Notes: generated by a model from the sequence alone, not told the origin. DNA of 64,000 nt from an uncultured Faecalibacterium sp. (GCA_934561115.1 CAKTFS010000004.1:1-64000), one strand, 5' to 3'. Positions 1 through 8,471 are shown, numbered from the stretch's first letter. Program-made: numbers and translations.

Positions 1-57
1 TGCGTTTGTCGCGCTCTGCGGAGCGCTCCAAACGCATTTTTCACGGGTGGGGTTTAG
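1..57 (+). repeat. Partial copy of palindromic repeat family A
   Basis: The first 35 bases form a hairpin (TGCGTTTG ... CAAACGCA arms around GCGCTCTGCGGAGCGC). It is followed by TTTTTCACGGGTGGGG. The same hairpin-plus-TTTTCACGGGTGGGG design recurs near 465-530, 5318-5368 and 21931-21985. No gene is seen between 1 and 615; this stretch is made of repeats. Confidence 0.6.
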
Positions 58-63
58 AACGAA

Positions 64-205
64 CTCCCTCAGTCAAAGCCTGACGGCTTTGCCAGCTCCC
101 TCGGGGAGGGAGCCTTTGGCATGGCGGCAAAGTTTCCGGCTAAAGTGCAAGCTTACGGGCGTGCTTGCTCCCCCTTGGGGGAGCTGTCGCGCAGCGACTG
201 AGGGG
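64..205. repeat. MITE-like palindromic repeat, family B, copy 1
   Basis: About 140 bp that starts CTCCCTCAGTC and ends GACTGAGGG, so the ends are inverted repeats. Two internal stem-loops (GCTCCCTCGGGGAGGGAGC-type and GCTCCCCCTTGGGGGAGC-type) flank a core containing GGCAAAGTTTCCGGC. Related copies lie at 5376-5537, 11111-11255 and 15013-15144. No coding capacity is seen. Confidence 0.7.
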
Positions 206-464
206 CTTCAAATCGGCGGAGCCGGAAAAAACGGTTAAAAGATCTTCACGCCGAACAGGCGTGAATCTTCAGTTTTTTCCGGTGCAGCCCACCCCTTTGG
301 GGTTAAAAGGGGCGAGCAGCCCCTTTTTCGTGGCTCCAGCGCGTCGAAATCGCTGGCACTTTTCTGGTTCTCTTTTGGTGTCAAAAGAGAACATCCCTCG
401 GCAACCGCCCTTACCCCCGCAGCGCCGCGCTTTCGCAGAAAGCGGCGCTGCAAATGCCGTTTTT

Positions 465-600
465 CTCCACGACCCCACCTGTGAAAATGGGGTTCAGAAA
501 CGCCCGCAGGCGTTTCTGAACCCCGAAATTAAAAATAATATTTCCTTAGCTTATGCGCAGAGCAACGCGGAGCGCATTCCAAATCGTCCCACGCAGCAAG
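465..600 (-). repeat. Composite palindromic repeat, family A, copy 1
   Basis: Read on the minus strand, the order is GGACGATTTGGAATGCGCTC, then GCTCTGCGCATAA, an A+T-rich linker, a TTCAGAAACGCCTGCGGGCG hairpin, and ATTTTCACAGGTGGGG. The same order of blocks is found at 5250-5370 and, with a different hairpin, at 9925-10042. It lies just beyond the 3' end of tcdA and may act as its terminator, but the hairpin has no strong T-run. Confidence 0.6.
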
Positions 601-615
601 AAAGCGCGGTCCGTT

Positions 616-1386
616 TTACCCCTTCAGCGGTACAAAGCCCACAAGGTCTTTGACGACCTCGCCGCCGATGATCAGACCGGCTACCGAGGGCACAAAGGCG
701 TTGGAGCCCGGCACGGTGCGCCGTGCGGTGCACTTGCGCTGGGTGCCCGGGGGACAGATGCAGTGGTATTTGCAGCTGATGGAGTCGTCCTCGATGGGGG
801 TCATGGCAGGCTCCTTGGAGTAGACCACCTTCAGGTGCTTGATCTTGCGCTTGCGGCACTCGATCCGCATCACCTTGGCAAGCGGGCAGACCGAGGTCTT
901 GTAGATGTCGGTCACCTCAAAGCGGGTGGGGTCCATCTTGTTGCCTGCACCCATGGAGCAGATGATGGGGGTGCCTGCCTCCTTGCACTTCATCACCAGC
1001 GCCAGCTTGCCGGTAACGGTGTCGATGGCGTCCACCACATAGTCGTACTGGGTAAAATCGAAGTCGTCCTGCGTCTCCGGGCCAAAGAAGCACCGGTGGG
1101 TGGTCACCTTGATGTTGGGGTCGATATCATGGATGCGCTGTTCCGCTACATCCACCTTATACTGTCCCACCGTGCTGCGGGTGGCAATGATCTGACGGTT
1201 GAGGTTGGTCATGCAGACCTTATCATCGTCGATCAGATCCAGTGCGCCCACGCCGCTGCGTGCCAGCGCCTCCACCGTGTAGCCGCCCACGCCGCCGATG
1301 CCAAACACTGCCACCCGGGCGTGGTGCAGCTTTTCCATAGCCTCTGCACCCAGCAGCAGCTGGGTGCGGGAATACTGATCCTGCAT
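616..1386 (-). CDS. tcdA: tRNA threonylcarbamoyladenosine dehydratase (TcdA/YgdL family)
   Basis: A 256-residue E1-like enzyme. The family uses ATP to cyclise the t6A modification at position 37 of ANN-decoding tRNAs to ct6A. An ADP-binding Rossmann motif GIGGVGG is at residues 29-35, followed by the E1-family block LDLIDDDKVCMTNLNRQ (residues 49-65). A Cys-containing segment CPLAKVMRIECRKR lies in the second half, and the C-terminus has the conserved FVPSVAGLIIGGEVV. Length is normal. The gene starts 10 bp after the mnmA stop, so the two form a tRNA-modification operon transcribed leftward. Paralogous E1 proteins (ThiF, MoeB) are the alternative, but the C-terminal half matches TcdA. Confidence 0.9.
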   Translation of the reverse strand: MQDQYSRTQLLLGAEAMEKLHHARVAVFGIGGVGGYTVEALARSGVGALDLIDDDKVCMTNLNRQIIATRSTVGQYKVDVAEQRIHDIDPNIKVTTHRCFFGPETQDDFDFTQYDYVVDAIDTVTGKLALVMKCKEAGTPIICSMGAGNKMDPTRFEVTDIYKTSVCPLAKVMRIECRKRKIKHLKVVYSKEPAMTPIEDDSISCKYHCICPPGTQRKCTARRTVPGSNAFVPSVAGLIIGGEVVKDLVGFVPLKG

Positions 1387-1396
1387 TTTGTTCTCC

Positions 1397-2500
1397 TTAC
1401 TTTTCTACGCGGGTGATGGTGCCGCCGCCCAGCACCACATCGCCCTGATACAGCACGGCAGCCTGCCCCGGGGTGGGGGCACGCTGGGGCTGGTCGAATT
1501 CCAGCCGGAAACCGTTCTCTGCGGGGTAAACGGTGGCCTGCTGCTCGGCCTGATGGTACCGGGTGCGGGCGGTGACCCGCAGCGGCCCGGTCAGTTCCGG
1601 GATGGCGATCCAGTTCACATCCTCTGCGTAGACGATGCGGTCAAACAGTTCGCTTTCCGGCCCGACCGTAACGGTATTGGCCTGCATATCCTTGCCGCAG
1701 ACGTACACCGGCGCCCCCAGCGCAAGGCCAAGCCCCTTGCGCTGCCCCAGTGTGTAGCGCACCGCGCCGCTGTGGGTGCCCACCACCTTGCCGCTCTGAT
1801 CCAGAAAATCTCCGGCGGGGTAGTGCTTGCCGGTAAACTGCTCCATAAAGCGGGCGTAGTCGCCGTCCGGCACAAAGCAGATATCCTGACTGTCGTGCTT
1901 CTGGGCGTTGATAAAGCTGTGCTCCTGCGCGATCTCGCGCACCTCGGTCTTGTGCAGTGCACCCAGCGGCAGACGGATATGCGCCAGCTGTTCCTGCGTA
2001 AGGTTATACAGCACATAGCTCTGATCCTTGCCCTCGTCCAAGCCCTTTTTCAGCAGCCAGCGGCCGGTTTCTGCGTCCTGCTCCACCCGGGCGTAGTGGC
2101 CGGTGACCACATACTCCATGCCGTGTGCCTCCGCCCAGTCCAGCAGGTGGCGGAACTTCATATATTTATTGCAGTCGATGCAGGGGTTGGGGGTGCCGCC
2201 CGCCTCGTAGACGCGGATAAATTTTTCAATGATCTGTACCCGGAAGTCGGCGGTGAAATCCAGCACCTGATACGGCATATCCAGCGCAAAGGCCACCTCG
2301 GCGGCATCCTCGATATCCTTTTCCGAGCAGCAGGTCTGGTAACCGGACTGTCCCAGCGTTTCGTTGTGGGTAAGCCGCATGGTGATGCCGGTGCAGTCGT
2401 AGCCCGCCTGCTGCATCAGGCAGGCCGCCACCGAGCTGTCCACGCCGCCGCTCATGGCGATCAGGGCGCGGGGACGGTTTGCAGGGTTCTGAGTGGTCAT
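1397..2500 (-). CDS. mnmA: tRNA-specific 2-thiouridylase MnmA
   Basis: A 367-residue enzyme that installs sulfur at C2 of the wobble uridine (s2U34) in tRNA-Lys, -Glu and -Gln. The N-terminal PP-loop SGGVDSS is at residues 17-23. The two catalytic cysteines are visible: Cys107 in NPCIDCNKYMKF and Cys208 in DSQDICFVPDGDYARF. The central TGHYAR and the C-terminal beta-barrel segment (YTLGQRKGLG) are in the expected order and the length is full. An AGGAGA ribosome site precedes the ATG. It is the first gene of the mnmA-tcdA operon, with a promoter overlapping the end of cca. Confidence 0.95.
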   Translation of the reverse strand: MTTQNPANRPRALIAMSGGVDSSVAACLMQQAGYDCTGITMRLTHNETLGQSGYQTCCSEKDIEDAAEVAFALDMPYQVLDFTADFRVQIIEKFIRVYEAGGTPNPCIDCNKYMKFRHLLDWAEAHGMEYVVTGHYARVEQDAETGRWLLKKGLDEGKDQSYVLYNLTQEQLAHIRLPLGALHKTEVREIAQEHSFINAQKHDSQDICFVPDGDYARFMEQFTGKHYPAGDFLDQSGKVVGTHSGAVRYTLGQRKGLGLALGAPVYVCGKDMQANTVTVGPESELFDRIVYAEDVNWIAIPELTGPLRVTARTRYHQAEQQATVYPAENGFRLEFDQPQRAPTPGQAAVLYQGDVVLGGGTITRVEK

Positions 2501-2543
2501 AGATTCTCCTTTTATGGGTTCAACATACTAAAGCAGTAGTATA

Positions 2544-2572
2544 ATACTACCGCAGCATAAACCGCTTGTCAA
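2544..2572 (-). promoter_or_regulatory. Sigma-70-type promoter for mnmA-tcdA
   Basis: On the minus strand, TTGACA (2567-2572) and TAGTAT (2544-2549) are separated by 17 bp, about 45 bp upstream of the mnmA ATG. It overlaps the last codons of cca. Confidence 0.7.
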
Positions 2573-4017
2573 GACGCTATAATTTTCTGCGCCGCAGCCA
2601 GCAGCGCCGTTTTTTCGTTGGGGTATTCTGCGCGGATGACGCCGTCCAGCAGCGCTTCCAGCACCCGGCGCAGCGCAGGCCCTGCCGGGATGCCCGCTGC
2701 CATCAGGTCGCGGCCGTTCACCGCCAGCTGGCTTACCCGGCAGCATACGCCGTCGGCCTCCAGCTGCCGCGCCCTCTGTGCCGCAAGGGTGCAATCCGGG
2801 GCAGCCTGCGGGTGCAGCGCCGCGCACAGCGCACACAGCCGCTCCACGGTGCACAGCCCGTACCGCCCTAAAAGCTGCCGGAGGTGGATGTCACTGACGC
2901 GTTCCGGGGCGTGTGCGGGAGTTTCTCCGAGGACCGTCCGCTGGGGTGGGACCCTGCTGCCGCAGGCAGTAGGGCGGGCGATGGAATGGCCTGCAACGGC
3001 AACGACTGCCGCCTGCGACGGAAACAAGGAGTTGCTGTTGGGGCAGCGGCCAGCAGGATGCGAGTGCTGTTCAAGGCACGAAGCATCCGCTGGGTGCCGC
3101 AACTCGAACTCGTGTCCGAGGAGAAAGCTCCCGCACCCGCCCTGCCCTGCCGCTTCCCGCACCAGCACTGCGGTCTCCTCGATGCAAGCATTAGAGCAGC
3201 GCAGCCGCTTGAGTACCCGGCGGGTGTCGGCCTCGCCCAGAGCGCCCAGCAGCGCCGCCCAGCGCACCGGCAGGTTTTCCTCCCCCGCCGGGCAGGCATC
3301 CACCACCGGCTTTGCGGCATCAAGTGCCGCCGGGGTCAGCTCCGGCAGTACCACCGCCAGCACGGCGGGCTCCAGATACGCCCCCGGCTGCGGGGCTGCC
3401 AGCAGCTTTGCCAGCTCCTCCTGAATGCGCTCGGCAGAGATGCAGTCCAGATGGGGTGCCAGCTGCCGCGCCGCCCGGGCGGTGGCTGCGTCCAGCGCAA
3501 AGCCGAACCTTGCGGCAAAGCGGTACAGCCGCAGAATGCGCAGCGCGTCCTCGGTAAAGCGCTGCTGCGGCTCACCTACCGCCCGCAGCAGACCGTTTTG
3601 CAGGTCTTTTTGCCCGCCAAAGGGGTCTACCAGACCCTCGGCTTCATTATACGCCATGGCGTTGATGGTAAAATCCCGCCGGGCAAGATCCTCCCGCACG
3701 TCCGGTACGAACTGCACTGCGTCCGGGTGACGGCCATCGGTATAGCTGCCCTCGGTGCGGAAGGTGGTGGTCTCGTACAGCTGCCCGCCGTATTTGATGG
3801 TGACCGTGCCGTGCTGCAACCCGGTGGGGATGCACTGCTCTGCCCCGAACAGCGCTATCACCTGCTGCGGCAGGGCGCTGGTGCACAGGTCCCAGTCGTG
3901 GGCGGTGCGCCCCAAAAGACTGTCCCGCACGCAGCCGCCCACGGCATAGGCTGCATAGCCCGCCGTGTGCAGGGTGTCCAGCAGGGCAGCTGCCCCGGGG
4001 TCAAGTGTCAGCTTCAT
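2569..4017 (-). CDS. cca: CCA tRNA nucleotidyltransferase with an in-frame insertion
   Basis: A 482-residue class II nucleotidyltransferase that adds or repairs the 3' CCA of tRNAs. This matters here because the tRNA-Pro in this window has no encoded CCA. The head domain shows GGCVRD (27-32), the catalytic DWD (41-43), RRDFTINAMAY (113-123) and RFTEDALRILRLYRF (153-167). The body and tail follow to LVREAA (285-290) and then resume at LRQLLGRYG (379-387). Residues about 294-371, rich in Ala, Pro, Ser and Cys, look unlike any CCA-enzyme segment and coincide with an inverted-repeat element at 2913-3136. Without them the protein would be about 405 residues. The start overlaps the rnz stop (ATGA), so the genes are translationally coupled. 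Confidence 0.9.
   Translation of the reverse strand: MKLTLDPGAAALLDTLHTAGYAAYAVGGCVRDSLLGRTAHDWDLCTSALPQQVIALFGAEQCIPTGLQHGTVTIKYGGQLYETTTFRTEGSYTDGRHPDAVQFVPDVREDLARRDFTINAMAYNEAEGLVDPFGGQKDLQNGLLRAVGEPQQRFTEDALRILRLYRFAARFGFALDAATARAARQLAPHLDCISAERIQEELAKLLAAPQPGAYLEPAVLAVVLPELTPAALDAAKPVVDACPAGEENLPVRWAALLGALGEADTRRVLKRLRCSNACIEETAVLVREAAGQGGCGSFLLGHEFELRHPADASCLEQHSHPAGRCPNSNSLFPSQAAVVAVAGHSIARPTACGSRVPPQRTVLGETPAHAPERVSDIHLRQLLGRYGLCTVERLCALCAALHPQAAPDCTLAAQRARQLEADGVCCRVSQLAVNGRDLMAAGIPAGPALRRVLEALLDGVIRAEYPNEKTALLAAAQKIIAS
2913..3136. mobile_element. Inverted-repeat-bounded element inserted in frame in cca
   Basis: The ends are near-perfect inverted repeats: GTGCGGGAGTTTCTCCGAGG at 2913-2932 and TCCGAGGAGAAAGCTCCCGC at 3115-3134. 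Inside is a second strong stem, GGATGCGAGTGC (3057-3068) with GCACGAAGCATCC (3077-3089). The 224 bp remain open in the cca frame and encode the odd segment at about residues 294-371. No transposase is encoded, so it resembles a MITE or a protein-coding palindromic element. An ancient structured domain insertion is the alternative. Confidence 0.55.
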
Positions 4018-4952
4018 TCCTCGTTCTCCTCGTAATGCAGGGTGATGCGTTTGCCGTCAAAGCCGCATTCTGCCGCCGGGAAGAGGCTCTGCGCCTGTGC
4101 AAGCTGCTCCTCCGGGTCGGTGATCATGGGGGAGTAGTGCACCAGCCACAGCCGCTTTGCCCCGGCCTTTGCCGCCAGCGCCGCGCTCTGCCCAAAGGTG
4201 CTGTGCCCCCACTGCGCGGCCTGCTCCTGCTGTTCCGGCAAAGCATAGGTGGCATCGCAGAGCAGAAGGTCTGCCCCCTGCGCTGCCTGTTCCAGCGCCG
4301 GGCAGGGCGCACTGTCGCCGGAAAAGACGAACCGCAGCCCCTTGCGGGGTGCGCCCAGCACCTCGGCGGGCTGCACCGTGCGCTCTGCCAGCGGGACAGC
4401 CTGTCCCCGCTGCAAAAGCCGCCACTGGGTCACCGGTACACCCAGCGCCCGCGCCTTTTCGGGGTCGAACCTGCCCGCCCGAGGCAGCTCCAGCCGGTAA
4501 CCCAGACTGCGCACCCGGTGCTTTGTTGCCACCGGCAGCAGCGTTGCCCCGGCGGGCCACCCTGCCGAAAGCGTTTCCAGCGCCACCGGCTGTCCGGCGC
4601 GGCAGACCAGCGGCTTTACCGCATAGGGCAGCGGCCCGGTCAGGGCATACACTGCCCGCCAGACCTCTGAAAGCCCCTCCGGCCCCAGCAGGGTCAGCGG
4701 ACGGGTGCGCCCCTGCGCCCCAAGGGTCTGCAAAAGGCCGGGCAGGCCAAAGATATGATCCCCGTGGTAGTGGGTCAGGCAGATAGCGTCCGCACGCATC
4801 AGGTTCACCCCGGCGCGGCGGGCGGCGGTCTGGGTGCCCTCGCCGCAGTCCAGCAGCAGGCTGTGCCCGCCGCACTCCGCCACAGCGGCGGTCAGGGCGC
4901 GCTCCGGCAGCGGCATGGTGGCAGCCGTGCCCAGCAGTGTAATGGTCAGCAT
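4014..4952 (-). CDS. rnz: Ribonuclease Z
   Basis: A 312-residue metallo-beta-lactamase-fold endonuclease that trims the 3' trailer of pre-tRNAs, leaving the end that the CCA enzyme then completes. The zinc motif HYHGDH is at residues 61-66, preceded by the family start LTITLLGTAATMPLPERALT. A C-terminal GDSAPC and a later STFGQSAALAAKAGAKRLWLVHYSP region supply further metal ligands. Length matches RNase Z. It is first in an rnz-cca operon, overlapping cca by 4 bp, so the two steps of tRNA 3' maturation are encoded together. Confidence 0.92.
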   Translation of the reverse strand: MLTITLLGTAATMPLPERALTAAVAECGGHSLLLDCGEGTQTAARRAGVNLMRADAICLTHYHGDHIFGLPGLLQTLGAQGRTRPLTLLGPEGLSEVWRAVYALTGPLPYAVKPLVCRAGQPVALETLSAGWPAGATLLPVATKHRVRSLGYRLELPRAGRFDPEKARALGVPVTQWRLLQRGQAVPLAERTVQPAEVLGAPRKGLRFVFSGDSAPCPALEQAAQGADLLLCDATYALPEQQEQAAQWGHSTFGQSAALAAKAGAKRLWLVHYSPMITDPEEQLAQAQSLFPAAECGFDGKRITLHYEENEE

Positions 4953-5065
4953 AAGCAGTTCCTCCGTGGTTCTTCCCTGTTATCTTACCACAAACCCCGC
5001 CGGTGCACAATTCTTTCTGCTGCGGCATAAGCTGGGCAGAGCCTTGAAAAAGGAGGGCACAGCCT

Positions 5066-5248
5066 ATGCAGCGTGACCACAGAAAACGACATTCCCCCGC
5101 CCGGCATCCGGTACTTTTGCGCCGGGTGCTCCTGGTGCTGTGCATTCTGGCAGTGCTGTGGCTAGGGTACAGCTGCATGATGCCGCAGCTGCTTTTTTCC
5201 GCCCGGGGCACCATGATCTTTATGCCGGACCCGCCGCTGCGGGGGTAG
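5066..5248 (+). CDS. Small single-span membrane protein, unknown function
   Basis: A 60-residue protein with a basic N-terminus (HRKRHSPARHP) and one hydrophobic span of about 18 residues (VLLRRVLLVLCILAVLWLGY). A short tail ends in PLRG. AAGGAGGG lies 9 bases before the ATG, a strong ribosome site that argues for real translation. It is divergent from rnz. No family is recognised, and the function is unknown. Confidence 0.5.
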   Translation: MQRDHRKRHSPARHPVLLRRVLLVLCILAVLWLGYSCMMPQLLFSARGTMIFMPDPPLRG

Positions 5249-5249
5249 C

Positions 5250-5370
5250 GGGACGATCGGGAATGCCCTCCGCGTTGCTCTGGGCATATTCAGCGGAAGA
5301 ATTATTTATATTTTCGGGTTTCAGAAACGCCTGCGGGCGTTTCTGAAACCCATTTTCACGGGAGGGTTTT
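5250..5370 (+). repeat. Composite palindromic repeat, family A, copy 2
   Basis: Blocks in order: GGACGATCGGGAATGCCCTC, GCTCTGGGCATATTC, an A+T-rich linker, a TTTCAGAAACGCCTGCGGGC hairpin, then ATTTTCACGGGAGGG. It is an inverted-orientation relative of 465-600. It follows directly after the small membrane gene. Confidence 0.65.
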
Positions 5371-5375
5371 AGAAC

Positions 5376-5537
5376 GAACTCCCTCAGTCAAAACCTGACG
5401 GTTTTGACAGCTCCCTCGAAGAGGGAGCCTCTGGCGCACCCGCAAACTTTGCACTTCAGCCGGAAACTTTACCGCCATGCCAAAGGCCCCATCCTTGAGG
5501 GGGCTGTCGCGGCGATAGCCGCGACTGGGGGAGTTTC
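5376..5537. repeat. MITE-like palindromic repeat, family B, copy 2
   Basis: Begins GAACTCCCTCAGTC and ends GACTGGGGGAGTTTC, giving complementary ends. Internal stems resemble copy 1, including the core GGAAACTTTACCGCC. It lies directly after a family A copy, as copy 1 does at the window start. Confidence 0.7.
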
Positions 5538-5588
5538 TGCGCCGCAGCGAGGGCCGAGAGGGCGAACCCGCAAAAAAGCACCAGACGC

Positions 5589-5634
5589 AAAAACAGGGCT
5601 GCTGCACGAGGTTTTGTGCAGCAGCCCTGTTTTC
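5589..5634 (-). terminator. Rho-independent terminator after pyrB
   Basis: AAAACAGGGCTGCTGCAC pairs with GTGCAGCAGCCCTGTTTT around a short loop, 5 bp beyond the pyrB stop. A/T tails on both sides make it usable in both directions. Confidence 0.85.
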
Positions 5635-5638
5635 CAAT

Positions 5639-6595
5639 TTATATACTTTCCAGCACCTTTTTCCCGGTCAGCGGGTCGGGGATGCCCAGCAGTGCCAGTA
5701 TAATTGCCATGCGAATATACACGCCGTTATGCACCTGATCGAAATATGCGGCGCGGGGGTCGTTGTCCACGTCCGGCTTGATCTCGTCGATGCGGGGGAG
5801 CGGGTGCAGCACCGGCATGGTGAGCGGTGCCTGCTGCAGCAGCTTTTCGTCCAGCGCATAGCAGCCTTTCAACCGCAGATAGTCCTCCTCGTTGAAAAAG
5901 CGTTCCTTCTGGATGCGGGTCATGTACAGCACGTCCAGCCCGGGCAGCTCGGCTTCAAGGTCGGCGGTCTCTTTATAGTTCTGGTGCAGCGGGGTCAGAG
6001 TCTCGTCCTTGACGTACTGCGGGATGCGCAGCTCCTCCGGTGAGATGAACACGAACCGGTTGCCCTCGAACTGGCTCAGCGCGGCGGTGAGGGAGTGCAC
6101 CGTCCGGCCGAACTTGAGGTCGCCGCAGAAGCCGATGGTCAGATGATCCAGCCGCCCTTTGCGCTGGCGGATGGTCATCAGGTCGATCATGGTCTGGGAG
6201 GGGTGGGCGTGGCCGCCATCACCTGCATTGATGACCGGCACCCGCGCATACATGGACGCCCGCAGCGGTGCGCCCTCCTTGGGGTGGCGCATGGCAATGA
6301 CGTCTGCATAGTTGCTTACCACGCGGGCGGTATCGGCCACCGTCTCGCCCTTGCTGGCGCTGGAAAGCTGGGCCCCTGCAAAGCCCAGCGTCTTGCCGCC
6401 CAGCCGCAGCATGGCCGACTCGAAGGAAAGGCGGGTGCGGGTGCTGGGCTCGTAGAACAGGGTGGCCAGAATGCGGCCATCGCACAGGTGGGCGTAGGGC
6501 GCGGGGTCAGCCTCCATCCGGTCGGCAAGGTCGAGCAGTGCCAGCTGCTCGGCCAGAGAAAAGCTGCCGGGCTCAATAAAATGTCTCACAGCCAT
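5639..6595 (-). CDS. pyrB: Aspartate carbamoyltransferase catalytic subunit
   Basis: A 318-residue enzyme that condenses carbamoyl phosphate and aspartate, the committed step of pyrimidine synthesis. The carbamoyl-phosphate signature FYEPSTRTRLSFE is at residues 47-59. GDGGHAHPSQTMIDL, DLKFGRTVHSL and VLHPLPRIDEI are in order. No regulatory pyrI is seen beside it. The frame overlaps the purA stop. The ATG has ribosome-site bases almost touching it, while a GTG two codons later (6589) sits 7 bases after GGGAG, so the GTG may be the true start. Pairing with purA couples pyrimidine and purine steps that both use aspartate. Confidence 0.92.
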   Translation of the reverse strand: MAVRHFIEPGSFSLAEQLALLDLADRMEADPAPYAHLCDGRILATLFYEPSTRTRLSFESAMLRLGGKTLGFAGAQLSSASKGETVADTARVVSNYADVIAMRHPKEGAPLRASMYARVPVINAGDGGHAHPSQTMIDLMTIRQRKGRLDHLTIGFCGDLKFGRTVHSLTAALSQFEGNRFVFISPEELRIPQYVKDETLTPLHQNYKETADLEAELPGLDVLYMTRIQKERFFNEEDYLRLKGCYALDEKLLQQAPLTMPVLHPLPRIDEIKPDVDNDPRAAYFDQVHNGVYIRMAIILALLGIPDPLTGKKVLESI

Positions 6596-7896
6596 TCTCC
6601 CTTCAGCACAAACTTTTCGCGCTCTGCGCCGGTGGAAACGAACTGGATCTCGTGCCCCAGCTGCTTTTCAAGGAACTCCACATAGGCCTTGGCTTCCTTG
6701 GGCAGCTCTGCCCAGCTACGACAGCCGGAGATATCCTTGTTCCAGCCGGGCAGCAGCGTGACCACCGGCTGCACACGGTCAAGGTCGGACAGGGTGTCGA
6801 AGCGGGGGACTTCCACGCCATCCAGCTTGTAACCGGTGATGACCGGGATCTGCTTCATGCTGCTCAGCACGTCCAGCTTGGTCAGTGCGATCTTATCCGC
6901 ACCCTGACATTGCAGGCCGTAGCGGCTGGCAACGCAGTCAAAGGGGCCCACCCGGCGGGGACGGCCGGTGGCTGCGCCGTACTCGCCGCCGGCCTTGCGC
7001 AGCTTTTCGTTCCACGCTTCGCCCATTGCGTTCTCTGCCGCAAAGGGGCCAGCGCCCACACAGGTGGAGTAGGCCTTCAGCACGCCCACCACATGGTCAA
7101 GCTTGCAGTTGGGGATGCCCGCACCCAGCGGTGCATAGGCTGCCAGCGTGTTGGAGCTGGAAGTGAACGGGAAGATGCCGTAGTCGATATCCCGCATCGC
7201 GCCCAGCTGCGCTTCCAGCACGATGCGTTTGCCGCTGTCGTGCGCCTGCTGCAAAAAGGTGCCCACATCACAGATGAAGGGCGCAAAGTACGCCGCCTGC
7301 TGCCTGCACCAGTTCAGCAGGGCATCGTAGCTCATGGGCTCCTGATGATAGCAGCCCGCCAGCTCCATGTTCTTGGCGTCCAAGATCATGTGCAGGCGGT
7401 TCTGGGTGCGCTCCTCGTCCAGATGTAAAAGGTCGCCCAGACGCAGGGTCTTTTTGCGGTACTTGTCGCTGTAAGCGTAGGCAATACCGCGCCGGGTAGA
7501 GCCGAACGCGCTGCCCTTTTGGGCAAGGCGGTCCTCTTCCAGCCCATCCTGTACCTTGTGCCACGGCATGGAGATGGTAGCCTTATCAGAGAGCTTCAGG
7601 TTCTCCGGCTCCACCTTTACCCCGCGCGCTTCGATGGCCTCCATCTCCCCGGCCAGATGCTCAAGGTCGATCACCATGCCGGTGCCCAGCACGCAGGTCA
7701 CCTCCGGGTGCAGGATACCGGAGGGCAGCAGGTTCAGGATGAACTTGCCCTTCTCGGTCACAACGGTATGGCCGGCATTGTTGCCGCCCTGATAGCGCGC
7801 AACGATATCGGCATTTTCGGCCAGCAGGTCGATGACGCGGCCCTTGCCCTCATCGCCCCAGTTGATTCCAGTAACAGCGGTCAGCATAAACTTCAT
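6586..7896 (-). CDS. purA: Adenylosuccinate synthetase
   Basis: A 436-residue GTP-dependent enzyme joining IMP and aspartate to make adenylosuccinate, the first step from IMP to AMP. The P-loop variant NWGDEGKGR is at residues 12-20, and NNAGHTVV at 39-46 carries the catalytic His. The GSTRRGIAYAYSDK block and the C-terminal TKLDVLSSMKQIPVI guanine-recognition region are present. Length is normal. The 3' end overlaps pyrB by up to 10 bp. A TTTACA-17 bp-TATAAT promoter lies about 40 bp upstream. Confidence 0.95.
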   Translation of the reverse strand: MKFMLTAVTGINWGDEGKGRVIDLLAENADIVARYQGGNNAGHTVVTEKGKFILNLLPSGILHPEVTCVLGTGMVIDLEHLAGEMEAIEARGVKVEPENLKLSDKATISMPWHKVQDGLEEDRLAQKGSAFGSTRRGIAYAYSDKYRKKTLRLGDLLHLDEERTQNRLHMILDAKNMELAGCYHQEPMSYDALLNWCRQQAAYFAPFICDVGTFLQQAHDSGKRIVLEAQLGAMRDIDYGIFPFTSSSNTLAAYAPLGAGIPNCKLDHVVGVLKAYSTCVGAGPFAAENAMGEAWNEKLRKAGGEYGAATGRPRRVGPFDCVASRYGLQCQGADKIALTKLDVLSSMKQIPVITGYKLDGVEVPRFDTLSDLDRVQPVVTLLPGWNKDISGCRSWAELPKEAKAYVEFLEKQLGHEIQFVSTGAEREKFVLKGEWL

Positions 7897-7936
7897 TTAC
7901 CTTCTTTTTCATTCTTGTTTCCTGTTCGCGGTGTAT

Positions 7937-7965
7937 ATTATACGAGCGTGCAGAGAATATGTAAA
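7937..7965 (-). promoter_or_regulatory. Promoter for purA-pyrB
   Basis: Minus strand TTTACA (7960-7965) and TATAAT (7937-7942) with a 17-bp spacer. Confidence 0.7.
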
Positions 7966-8132
7966 AAGTATCCTGTGTATAGCAGCAATACGTTTTTTAC
8001 ATTGCAAAAGTTACTGCCGCCCGCATCGTGCGCGCAGGTACGTCAAAAAGCGTCTTTTCAGCGCGGCGCATGCCCGCCGGAACAGAAAGTAGTACTTTCA
8101 AAGCCTTGCACAGAATTTTTTTGAAAAAGCTC

Positions 8133-8161
8133 TTGACTTCACTCGAATGAAGCGGTAGAAT
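8133..8161 (+). promoter_or_regulatory. Promoter of the tryptophan T-box transcript
   Basis: TTGACT (8133-8138), 17-bp spacer, TAGAAT (8156-8161). Start of transcription would fall near 8168, just before the T-box stem I. The stretch 7966-8132 between the divergent promoters shows nothing recognisable. Confidence 0.75.
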
Positions 8162-8167
8162 GCACTC

Positions 8168-8471
8168 AAACCAGAGAGAAAGCATAAGTACCACCGCGAT
8201 CCCCCTGCTTTTACAGAGAGTGCCGGACAAGCTGAGACCGGCGCAAGGCAGCTGCTGGTGGGAATGGGCTTTTGAGGGCAAACCAAACCGCACCGCAAAG
8301 TGCGCAGTAGGGGCGACGGAGAGCGTCTTCGTTAACAAAGCCGGTATGTGTTGGCATATCACGAGAGGGCAGGGTCGTACCTGCCAAGATTGGGTGGCAC
8401 CGCAGGAGTGTAATTTTCCGCTCTTGTCCCAATACACGAACGTGTTTTGGGACAGGGGCGTTTTCTTTTTC
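8168..8471 (+). promoter_or_regulatory. T-box riboswitch, tryptophan specifier (UGG)
   Basis: Stem I is readable: AAGC pairs with GCTT, AGTA (8187-8190) faces the specifier loop, and CCACC (8191-8195) pairs with GGTGG (8257-8261). The specifier side reads GAA-TGG, placing a Trp codon at 8265-8267. The conserved AGAGAGTGCCGG and GCTGAGACCGGC follow in the distal stem. The T-box GGGTGGCACCGCAGGAG is at 8392-8408, able to pair with an uncharged tRNA 3' end. A terminator follows at 8419-8460, with a T-run to 8471. Uncharged tRNA-Trp would favour the antiterminator and expression of the downstream TrpB-like gene. Confidence 0.9.

Noticed and set aside
553..1416. Long open frame on the plus strand opposite tcdA
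   Set aside because: It mirrors a clear enzyme gene; high-GC codon use leaves the opposite strand open. The same applies to long frames opposite mnmA, cca, uxaA, uxaB, metH, cas3 and the BcsA-like gene.
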